A stretch of DNA of 14,766 bases from an uncultured Opitutia bacterium (lineage in GTDB: Bacteria > Verrucomicrobiota > Verrucomicrobiia > Opitutales > UBA953). Under the pieces are notes generated by a model. It was given only the letters and a program-made list of their open reading frames with translations, had not been told where the DNA came from and searched no databases. Each line of letters starts with the position of its first letter. The stretch's first letter is position 1. The stretch lies in the NCBI GenBank assembly GCA_903924185.1, contig CAIYAN010000259.1, positions 1-14,766 on the forward strand. Reading direction: 5' to 3'. Made by a program: the position numbers and the translations under genes. This document shows, in pieces, positions 7,411 to 14,077 of the stretch.

Positions 7411-9843
7411 TTATTGCTTGTTGCCCGTCGCGGCTTGCTGGCGGAGTTGTTCGAGGCGGGAAAGAACGACCGGGGCGACTGGCGCCACGACGGGCTTAGT
7501 GGCATCGGCCTTCGGGGCTTCGGCCTTGGCGACCGGAGCTGGGGCGGCTTTACGGGGCACATCGACGCGGACGCTCGAGCCGAGGGCGACGCGGTGCGTC
7601 GTGGTCCCGCCAGGGACGGGGACGTCCACTTGGATAAAGAGGTTGGTAATCTTGCCAGGGAAGCAGTCCTTGCTCGGCTTGACGCGGAAGGTCAAATCGG
7701 TTGACGCCTTCGTAATCTTAATCGGCTCGATGGCGACGGTATCAGGAACACCAACCAGACGGGCGATGGCTTCACCTTCAAACGGCATGAGCTGTTCGAT
7801 CTTCGTCGTCACGACACCCTCCTGCCCTTGCTCGATAGCCGCCATCGGGAACGCGGAGGCGGTCACATAGGCTGTCTGCGTTTTCACGATACAGAAAGGC
7901 GAGGCATTGAAGACACGACCCCGGCCGGCATCGGCCTCACCCATGACGACAAACTTCCAGTCGGCGGCGGCCACGCCCGCATTGGCGCTTAACTGGAACG
8001 TACATTCATCGGCCCCCGCCGGGATTGTCATCTCGCCTAGCACCGAAACCCCAGGCGGCGTCCACACCATGATAACACGGATGGCAGTGGTGAAACCTGG
8101 CTTGCGCTTGGCAACGACCTTAAGGTCATAGACGCCATTCTGGACGAGCGGAACCTTCGGCGGGACGATCTCTAGGGAGTAAGGCGCCTCTTCGACCACT
8201 ACGACCGGTAGGCGGTCTTCCGTGTCAGTGAGGTAGATAACATTACCGTCGCGGACGACGTCGAAGTTCTGGCGGAGACGACCAACGACCTTATTCTGGG
8301 GGTCGACGGGCTCTAAGCGGACTGGCACGACGGCTTGGCCCAAGGGAGCATCCGCGGCGGCCTCAAAGAGCAGCGGGGCGTTCGGCATATCCTTCGGTGC
8401 CTGTTCGGTCAGCAGTTTCACCCCGGCGGGCAAGCCAGGTGCAACGAAGCGGTAGTCACCACCCACGCGGGTGCGGGTGAAGTTTTCGAGTAACGCCATC
8501 CGACCACCCCGCGGAACCGCGATGAACTGACGGTAATGCGAATCGTTAACCGAGTATTCGGGGGAAGCGAAGGTCAGTCGCGGCTGCGAGGCGGTGAGCT
8601 CGACGCGGTAGACAAACTTGGGGCTACCCCGATCCAAGTGATCACGGATGCTGAGCATATATTCGCCATCGGCGGGCACCGTGACTTCGAAGCGGGAATC
8701 GAGGCGCCGCGTGCCGCCGCCATCATCGTTGGAAATCAAGGCGGCCCCGGCTGAGCCGCGCAGGCTGATAACCGGATCCAGCGGCGAGCCTAACCCCTGC
8801 GCGTAGGCATGGCCGGTGAGAACCTGCCCTTTCTTCAAAGTGAGGCGGTAGTAATCCGCGTCACCCGGCTCCCCAATGATGCCATTAAGCGCATAAGCCT
8901 CGGCGGGCGGCACCACGTTGGCCTGCTCCCGGGTACTGTTCGGCTCGGACTCCAAGAAGTTATCCACCTGGGAAATACGAAAAGGATTACCTGACGGCGC
9001 GGGCGCCTCGACGGAGAACACCTCAAAGTTAGGATCCTCTTCGGACGGTACCGTCACCGAACCCGTAAAGGAACCCTTGGCGTCGATGAAACGCACGTCG
9101 ACTTTTGAACCGACCTTACCGCCGGCGGGAAAGACCACATCTGGTCGGCGGAAATCGCCGACATGCAGGCGATAGAACGAGCGCGTCGAGCCGCGGTAGG
9201 AGGACTCTCGAACCATCACATAATAGTCACCATCGTATTCTGCGACAAAGGAACAGTAGCCATCTTGACGATGTAGGATGGTGTCATCGGAGAAGGCCTT
9301 TTCAAACCGGTCCTTGTCCAGGATGGCGATGTACGGGTCGAAATTGAGGTAGCCAAGGCGGAGCCCATCAACCTCGAGGCTGAGGCGCTGCCCTTTTTTC
9401 ACCGTGACCTTAAAGTAATCCACATCCTCGGTGAGGACGATGCCCTCGATGGTGCTGTTCAGGGGAACCGCCTGGGCTTGCGCAAACTCTGAGTTCGGCT
9501 CCCTCTCGTCGACCGTTGGATAAGGGCTAACAAAGAATTGGCGCGGGTGGGAAAGGCCCGTCCGCGTGCGCACGCGCACTAAGTGACTACCCAAGGTAGC
9601 ATCGGCGGCCACCGCAATGGTCAGGTCGACCTTGCCCGCGGCCACGGCATCGACACTTTTGACGGTGAAGCCGGGGTCATAGAACAGGAGCGTCTCGAAG
9701 TCCTCGAGGCGCGTGCCGGTCACGGAAAGCTTAAATTCAGAGCCGCGCTGCCCGCCATTCGGCTTGCAGGCACTGAACTCGGGGTAAGCAGCCCGCAATC
9801 CCGCCGTCAGGCAGAGCAGGACGGTAAAGAGACGGGACAACAT
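7411..9843 (-). CDS. Exported protein with two PPC (pre-peptidase C-terminal-like) domains
   Basis: An 810-aa exported beta-rich protein with no recognisable catalytic site. Residues 1-19 are a signal peptide (LFTVLLCLTAGLRAA). Residues 20-105 resemble an IPT/TIG Ig-like fold (KPNGGQRGSEFKLSVTGTRL). Residues 112-228 and 297-416 are two PPC-type domains, each opening with the hallmark EREPNS or ESEPNS, followed by DVDYFKVTVKKGQ or DADYYRLTLKKGQ, and closing on a DGDYYVMV or DGEYMLSI strand. The middle and C-terminal half is further beta-sandwich-like sequence. The last 47 residues form an Ala/Pro/Lys linker followed by a short helix (SRLEQLRQQ). PPC domains usually bind carbohydrate or protein surfaces, so an adhesin or scaffold role is inferred. 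I chose ATG at 9843, which begins at the signal peptide, over an in-frame GTG at 9885 that would overlap the DUF1501 gene by 13 bp. The 29-bp leader is C-rich without a Shine-Dalgarno site. Confidence 0.85.
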   Translation of the reverse strand: MLSRLFTVLLCLTAGLRAAYPEFSACKPNGGQRGSEFKLSVTGTRLEDFETLLFYDPGFTVKSVDAVAAGKVDLTIAVAADATLGSHLVRVRTRTGLSHPRQFFVSPYPTVDEREPNSEFAQAQAVPLNSTIEGIVLTEDVDYFKVTVKKGQRLSLEVDGLRLGYLNFDPYIAILDKDRFEKAFSDDTILHRQDGYCSFVAEYDGDYYVMVRESSYRGSTRSFYRLHVGDFRRPDVVFPAGGKVGSKVDVRFIDAKGSFTGSVTVPSEEDPNFEVFSVEAPAPSGNPFRISQVDNFLESEPNSTREQANVVPPAEAYALNGIIGEPGDADYYRLTLKKGQVLTGHAYAQGLGSPLDPVISLRGSAGAALISNDDGGGTRRLDSRFEVTVPADGEYMLSIRDHLDRGSPKFVYRVELTASQPRLTFASPEYSVNDSHYRQFIAVPRGGRMALLENFTRTRVGGDYRFVAPGLPAGVKLLTEQAPKDMPNAPLLFEAAADAPLGQAVVPVRLEPVDPQNKVVGRLRQNFDVVRDGNVIYLTDTEDRLPVVVVEEAPYSLEIVPPKVPLVQNGVYDLKVVAKRKPGFTTAIRVIMVWTPPGVSVLGEMTIPAGADECTFQLSANAGVAAADWKFVVMGEADAGRGRVFNASPFCIVKTQTAYVTASAFPMAAIEQGQEGVVTTKIEQLMPFEGEAIARLVGVPDTVAIEPIKITKASTDLTFRVKPSKDCFPGKITNLFIQVDVPVPGGTTTHRVALGSSVRVDVPRKAAPAPVAKAEAPKADATKPVVAPVAPVVLSRLEQLRQQAATGNKQ

Positions 9844-9872
9844 GGGCGGACGGGAAGCCGCGGGAGGGACGC

Positions 9873-11204
9873 TTAAGCGAGCCACTCCTGCATGACGCGA
9901 CCACCGTTGACGATATCGATGGGGCGACCGCCATCGGAGACGATACGCTTCTCAGCGTTAATGCCGAGCGTGCGGTACATGGTCTTAGCGAGGTCTTCCG
10001 GGCCGACCGCGTCGCGATCGGGTTCACCACCGAGGGCATCGGAAGCGCCGTGGACATAACCTTCCTTCACGCCACCGCCGGCGAGGGCGACCGAGAAGAC
10101 ACGTGGCCAGTGGTCACGGCCGTTGGTACCATTGACGCGCGGGGTGCGGCCGAACTCGGAACTGACCATGACGAGCGTGCGCTTGAGCATACCGCGGTCG
10201 GCGAGGTCGGTGATGAGGCGGGCGAAGGCTTGGTCGAACTGCGGAGCTTGACCGTCGAAGCCGCTCTTGATGTTAGAGTGGTGGTCCCAGCCTCCGAAGT
10301 TAACGGAGACCATGCGGACGCCAGCCTCGACGAGACGGCGGGCGAGGAGGAAACGCTGGCCCGCGGCATTACGGCCATACTCGTCGCGCATCTTCTCTGA
10401 CTCCTTGGCAAGGTCGAAGGCCTCGCGGGCCTTGGCACTGCTCACGAGACCGTAGGCGGCCTGATAGAAGCTATCCATCGCGCCGATGGCGTCGGACTTC
10501 TCGGTCTCGCGGAAATGCTGGTCGACGCTTTCGAGCAAGCTGCGGCGGCGGTCAAAGCGCTGCTGGTTGATGTCCTTCGGCGACAGAAGGTCACGCACGG
10601 TGAAGCCCTTATCGGCGGGATCGCTACCGAGGGCAAACGGACCAAAGGCACTGCTCATGTAGCCCGTGCCTTGTTCAGGGACGGACTGCGACGGCACCAC
10701 GACATAGGGAGGTAGGTTGTTGCGCGCGCCTTGCTCGTGCGAGATGACGGAACCGAAGCTGGGAAACTTAATGGCAGGGCTCGGACGGTAGCCCGTGAAC
10801 ATATTATGCGTACCACGTTCATGCGCCGCCTCACCGTGCGTCATCGAACGCACGACCGTGAGCTTGTTCATGATCTTAGCGATGTTGACGAATTTCTCGC
10901 CGACATACTCACCTGGAAGGGACGTCTTGATCGGCGTATACGGACCACGGTAATCAGGGGAAGCGAACGGCTTCGGATCCCAAGATTCGTGCTGCGCCAT
11001 GCCACCGGGCAGGTAAATGTGAATGACCGCATCGGCGGTCGCCGCGAAGCCCTCGACCTTCGGTAATTCGAGCGCCTGGAGCTGCATCATTTTAGGCAGC
11101 GTGAGGCCAATCGTCCCGAGCATCCCGACATGGAGGAAGTCGCGGCGGCTGAAGCCAGCGCCGACCGTGGGGTGGTCACCTTGGCAGAAACGGTGCATTT
11201 TCAT
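9873..11204 (-). CDS. DUF1501 family protein, Tat-exported
   Basis: A 443-aa DUF1501 protein, first gene of the leftward operon. DUF1501 belongs to the alkaline-phosphatase-like superfamily, as do sulfatases; its reaction is unknown. Seen: a twin-arginine signal (FSRRDFLHVGMLGTIGL, residues 18-34), which suggests folded export, perhaps with bound metal. The body opens with VIHIYLPGGMAQHESWDPK (60-78) and carries the family motifs GGWDHHSN (304-311), SEFGRTP (349-355) and GRDHWP (362-367), whose Asp, His and Glu residues could ligate metal. Length is normal for the family and the gene appears intact. ATG at 11204 is the longest sensible start; another ATG two codons on is equally possible. The leader lacks a Shine-Dalgarno site and is very C-rich in the transcript because of the G-quadruplex motif on the opposite strand. 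DUF1501 genes commonly accompany DUF1549/DUF1553 genes, which fits the next genes here. Confidence 0.93.
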   Translation of the reverse strand: MKMHRFCQGDHPTVGAGFSRRDFLHVGMLGTIGLTLPKMMQLQALELPKVEGFAATADAVIHIYLPGGMAQHESWDPKPFASPDYRGPYTPIKTSLPGEYVGEKFVNIAKIMNKLTVVRSMTHGEAAHERGTHNMFTGYRPSPAIKFPSFGSVISHEQGARNNLPPYVVVPSQSVPEQGTGYMSSAFGPFALGSDPADKGFTVRDLLSPKDINQQRFDRRRSLLESVDQHFRETEKSDAIGAMDSFYQAAYGLVSSAKAREAFDLAKESEKMRDEYGRNAAGQRFLLARRLVEAGVRMVSVNFGGWDHHSNIKSGFDGQAPQFDQAFARLITDLADRGMLKRTLVMVSSEFGRTPRVNGTNGRDHWPRVFSVALAGGGVKEGYVHGASDALGGEPDRDAVGPEDLAKTMYRTLGINAEKRIVSDGGRPIDIVNGGRVMQEWLA

Positions 11205-11211
11205 GTCGGTA

Positions 11212-11235
11212 GGGGTAGGGGCTTGGGGTTAGGGG
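11212..11235 (+). promoter_or_regulatory. Four-tract G-quadruplex motif upstream of the DUF1501 operon
   Basis: The plus strand has four runs of exactly four G at 11212-11215, 11218-11221, 11225-11228 and 11232-11235, separated by short loops TA, CTT and TTA. This meets the standard definition of an intramolecular G-quadruplex with short loops; the complementary minus strand can form an i-motif. It lies 8-31 bases upstream of the DUF1501 start. Since that operon is transcribed from the minus strand, the G-rich strand is the RNA polymerase template and the mRNA leader carries four C runs. The pattern is read directly; folding and any effect on transcription are inference. Confidence 0.6.
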
Positions 11236-11278
11236 TAAGACAGATGAAGACGCCTCAGGTTGCCGTTTAAATAAAAAA

Positions 11279-11287
11279 TATATAGCA
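11279..11287 (-). promoter_or_regulatory. Possible extended -10 element for the DUF1501 operon
   Basis: Within an AT-rich stretch (11266-11290) the minus strand reads TGCTATATA, which resembles an extended -10 element (TGN followed by four of six matches to TATAAT). No credible -35 box lies 16-18 bases upstream, where there is a GC-rich hairpin and a run of eight G. Transcription from here would give a leader of roughly 65-70 nt. This is the best minus-strand candidate I can see and it is weak. Confidence 0.25.
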
Positions 11288-11310
11288 ATTACCCCCCCCA
11301 GCGGGGCAGC

Positions 11311-11333
11311 GGAGGGGGCACCCTGCCCCCACC
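11311..11333. promoter_or_regulatory. GC-rich perfect inverted repeat (operator-like or hairpin)
   Basis: GGGGGCA (11314-11320), a CCC spacer and TGCCCCC (11324-11330) form a perfect 7-3-7 inverted repeat, extended by two more GC pairs beyond an A/A mismatch. GGGGCAG at 11303-11309 can instead pair with CTGCCCC at 11323-11329, so two mutually exclusive stems share one arm. It lies between the two divergent promoters and just upstream of the leftward candidate. No U-run follows on either strand, so it is not an intrinsic terminator. It may be a regulator site or a DNA structure element. Confidence 0.4.
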
Positions 11334-11430
11334 TAACTTAAAGGCAATAACTACAACTTCTGAGCATTTTCATTCGCCGAGGCCAAACCGGGTAGCTTTG
11401 GGCTGATTTTACGGCAACCCTAAGCGGTTT

Positions 11431-11459
11431 TTGACATTCCCTCTATTGGCAACTAGAAC
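11431..11459 (+). promoter_or_regulatory. Sigma-70-type promoter for the rightward membrane-protein gene
   Basis: TTGACA at 11431-11436 is a perfect -35 consensus. After a spacer of exactly 17 bases comes TAGAAC at 11454-11459, matching four of six -10 positions. Transcription should begin near 11466, leaving a leader of only about 10-12 nt before the ATG at 11477, with no Shine-Dalgarno sequence. The match is seen in sequence; the transcription start is inferred. Confidence 0.7.
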
Positions 11460-11476
11460 CGCAAACAACCCAACCT

Positions 11477-14074
11477 ATGAGCACCCCTGATACCGACGCG
11501 TCCAGCGAAGAGCCCAAGTCCCTGACTTGGGGGTTCCGCCTGCTCCTCGTCTCCTCCGCCCTCTACATTGCCGGGTGTTCCGCCTACTTCTCTGTGCGCG
11601 GGCTCGGCCTCTTGTTCGTGGGCTCGGAGATACCGGTCATGGTCATGGCGGCGAGCTTGGAGGTCGGCAAGTTGGTCGCGGCGTCCTTCCTCTACCGCTA
11701 CTGGGACCGTATCAATGGGGCCATGCGCTTCTACCTCACGGTGGCGGTCCTGGCGCTCATCGCCATCACTTCACTTGGCAACTATGGCTTCTTGGCCCGC
11801 GCCTACGAGAAGACCCATACGCAAAATGTGATTAGCGAAGCCCAGATTGCTAACCTCGATAAGGAAATCGCGGAAATTAATAAGCAGGTCGAGGACGCCC
11901 GCGGTAAGAACAGTCGCGTGAACACCTCCAGCCGCGAGGACATCACGAAGGCCCAAGCCCGCCTCGTGCAAGCCACGGAAGATCAGGCCAAGGCCCTCGC
12001 CCGCCTGCAGGAGCAACGCAAGGCCCTCGCCGACCGCCGGGCCATTGAAATGATTGCGCCCACCCAACGCGGCAGCGACCAGACCGCCGCGATTTCAAAG
12101 TCCATCGCGGCCGAAGAAGCCGCGATTGCCAAGAACGTCGCCGCCGAAGAGTCGACGGTTCTCGGCCTAAACGACCGCCTTCAAGTCCTTGACCAAGCCG
12201 TCGCCGCCTACACCAGCCAAGGCACGACGAGCCAGTTCCTCTTCTTCGAGAAGGACAACGTCAAAAAGGGGCAGGAACTCCGCGAGCAACAGCGGCCGGA
12301 ACGCCTCGAAATCCTTGCTAAACTTACCGAAACAAGCAACCGCATCGAACGCATCCGCGCCGACGCCAACGCCCGCATCAAGGGCATGCGCGCCGACCAA
12401 GCGCAGGTCAACGCTACCTCCACCCAGGAGACCGCCACCCTGCGTGCGACCTTCGACCAAGAACTCGCCCGCCTCGATACCGAAGAGAAAGGCCTCCGTA
12501 AATCCAGCGCCGAGAACCTCGCCATCCTGGAAAAGCAGATCACGGCGCTGAATGAGCAAGGCCAAGGCAAGGTCACCTTGACCGAAGGGGAAATCGAAAA
12601 ACTCGCAGCCGCCGTCCGCACGAAGGGCACCGAGGTCCTGCGCCTGCGTGAACAGATTGCTGCCTCCGATATCGGCTCGTATCGCTTCGTAGCCCGCGCC
12701 TTCGACGCTGAAGCTGATGACGTCGTCAAGTGGCTGATGCTGGCGCTCGTCGCGGTCTTCGACCCCCTAGCTGTCTGCCTCGTCGTCGCTTTCAATATGG
12801 CGGTTACGCAACGCCGCCGCACCGCAGCGGAAGTCGCGGAAGCCAACGGCGGCGGCAGCGTGGCTAGCCCCGTGCACCGCAAGACCCCTTGGACGGCCCT
12901 CGAGGTCACCATCGTGGTCATCCTGACGTCGGTCATCGCGCTGATCGCCGCTTGGTTCTTCATCACCGAGCGCTCCAATTCGCATGCTCGGTCCAACGCG
13001 AACTCGACCATCTTCATCCCCAGCGAGAGCTTCGCCGTCGTTACCTTTCGCCCCGACGAACTTCGGCAGAAGTCCAATCAGGCCTTTCCGGCATGGCTCG
13101 AGCGCACCGGTGGTAAAGGTATGTCCGCAGCCGTCGCCGAACTCGTGAAGAACGGCCTCGACCCGCACTCTGAGCTCTACGCCTTTGTTAAGTTTCCGAC
13201 CCAAAACGTCGCCTCGCCCGACGCTAATCGTCCGGTGATGATTTGCGGACTGGTCATCTGCGTCCAAGATCCGGTCGTGGCCGAAGCCGCCCTCTCCCGG
13301 GTGGCTGACCAGATGAACAACGCCATCCGCGGCGAGACTGGTAAGCCGACTTCTCACCTGTCGCGCAGCCGCTCGATGGTCCGACACGGGGAGGGCCGGT
13401 ATATGGATCCAGAAGGCGGGTTTTTTACCTTTGGTCTGACGAACCGGACCGCCATCATCTTAGTTGAGTTCGAAGGCAACCCGCAGGCCCCTTGCGTGGA
13501 AAAGGAAATCCGCCAGTGCCTCACGCCCCCGCCCCGCAAGCCAGTCAAGGGCACCGAGACTCGCGACAAACTCCCCGCCTACGCCTGCAGCCAGGCTGGC
13601 GCTTTGACGCTCTGGTTCGACGCTAACCGCTTTTTCCGTCGCCTGCCGATGAGTACGGCGACCAAGCAGCGCTACGAACAACTCCAGCCTTCGTTGGACT
13701 TCGAACTCCTCCTGGCGCTGAGCACTGAAGGTAACGACACGCTCAAGTTGAACGGTAGTTACCTCTACCAATTTGACCGCTTCAATGAAGCCTCGCCCCG
13801 CGAGCCGCTTAAACTACTCGCCGCCGTGGATGCTCCCAAGGCGCCCGACCTCGGCTGGAAACTCATCAACCGTTGCATCGACACCATTGACTATGATGCG
13901 ATGGTGGAACGCATGCGCGGCGCCCTCGGCGACGACCAAGCGCCCGGTGCCCAGCAAGTACACGTGCTGAAGGATATCGCCACTTCCCGCGATGCCAAGT
14001 TTACGATGTCGGCTCGCTTCGACGCCAAGGCGGGCCCGCCGGTGATGGCGGCGATGTCGATCCTTTCGCAATAA
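11477..14074 (+). CDS. Inner-membrane TM-coiled coil-TM protein with extracytoplasmic C-terminal domain
   Basis: An 865-aa protein of unknown function. Seen: three TM helices (about 18-42, 50-72, 84-106); a long charged coiled coil (about 112-398); TM4 (about 417-443, with VFDPLAVCLVVAFN); a basic loop (TQRRR, 444-448); TM5 (about 472-495); and a 350-residue C-terminal domain (512-865). Basic residues in the TM2-TM3 loop (YRYWDRINGAMR) and after TM4 suggest those loops are cytoplasmic, which places both the coil and the C-terminal domain outside the inner membrane. The N-terminal part (SLEVGKLVAASFLYRYWD, then VFDPLAV) resembles, from memory, TM-coil-TM proteins seen in marine tailed phages and some bacteria. 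The C-terminal domain (IFIPSESFAVVTFRPDELRQ, then GLDPHSELYAFVKF) recalls DUF4836 or DUF3352 proteins, but weakly. ATG at 11477 follows a good promoter with a very short leader. The lipoprotein gene starts three bases after its stop, so the two are probably co-expressed partners. Confidence 0.85.
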   Translation: MSTPDTDASSEEPKSLTWGFRLLLVSSALYIAGCSAYFSVRGLGLLFVGSEIPVMVMAASLEVGKLVAASFLYRYWDRINGAMRFYLTVAVLALIAITSLGNYGFLARAYEKTHTQNVISEAQIANLDKEIAEINKQVEDARGKNSRVNTSSREDITKAQARLVQATEDQAKALARLQEQRKALADRRAIEMIAPTQRGSDQTAAISKSIAAEEAAIAKNVAAEESTVLGLNDRLQVLDQAVAAYTSQGTTSQFLFFEKDNVKKGQELREQQRPERLEILAKLTETSNRIERIRADANARIKGMRADQAQVNATSTQETATLRATFDQELARLDTEEKGLRKSSAENLAILEKQITALNEQGQGKVTLTEGEIEKLAAAVRTKGTEVLRLREQIAASDIGSYRFVARAFDAEADDVVKWLMLALVAVFDPLAVCLVVAFNMAVTQRRRTAAEVAEANGGGSVASPVHRKTPWTALEVTIVVILTSVIALIAAWFFITERSNSHARSNANSTIFIPSESFAVVTFRPDELRQKSNQAFPAWLERTGGKGMSAAVAELVKNGLDPHSELYAFVKFPTQNVASPDANRPVMICGLVICVQDPVVAEAALSRVADQMNNAIRGETGKPTSHLSRSRSMVRHGEGRYMDPEGGFFTFGLTNRTAIILVEFEGNPQAPCVEKEIRQCLTPPPRKPVKGTETRDKLPAYACSQAGALTLWFDANRFFRRLPMSTATKQRYEQLQPSLDFELLLALSTEGNDTLKLNGSYLYQFDRFNEASPREPLKLLAAVDAPKAPDLGWKLINRCIDTIDYDAMVERMRGALGDDQAPGAQQVHVLKDIATSRDAKFTMSARFDAKAGPPVMAAMSILSQ

Positions 14075-14077
14075 GGA

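Larger units (their letters stand above)
11258..11419. repeat. Separated 9-bp inverted repeat flanking the divergent promoters
   Basis: GGTTGCCGT at 11258-11266 is the exact reverse complement of ACGGCAACC at 11411-11419. Read in the direction of each divergent gene, both sites are ACGGCAACC, and similarity continues loosely afterwards (TGAGGCG leftward, CTAAGCGG rightward). The right arm is 11 bases upstream of the -35 box at 11431; the left arm is just downstream of the AT-rich minus-strand promoter candidate. This could be a shared regulator site for both operons. One 9-bp match in a 272-bp region could also be chance. Confidence 0.35.

Noticed and set aside
9870..9879. 10-bp palindrome CGCTTAAGCG over the DUF1501 stop codon
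   Set aside because: Short, overlaps coding sequence and stop, and is easily explained by chance; no loop for a hairpin.
11284..11300. Sigma-54-like promoter on the minus strand (GG, ten bases, then GC in TTGCT)
   Set aside because: The GG match comes only from a run of eight G; the TGGCAC part is absent and spacing to TTGC is off by one for the T of TGG.
12208..13077. Minus-strand open frame of 289 codons inside the membrane-protein gene
   Set aside because: It is antisense to the coil and TM region; its Ser/Arg-rich composition is the usual reverse-frame product of Ala/Glu-rich coding sequence.
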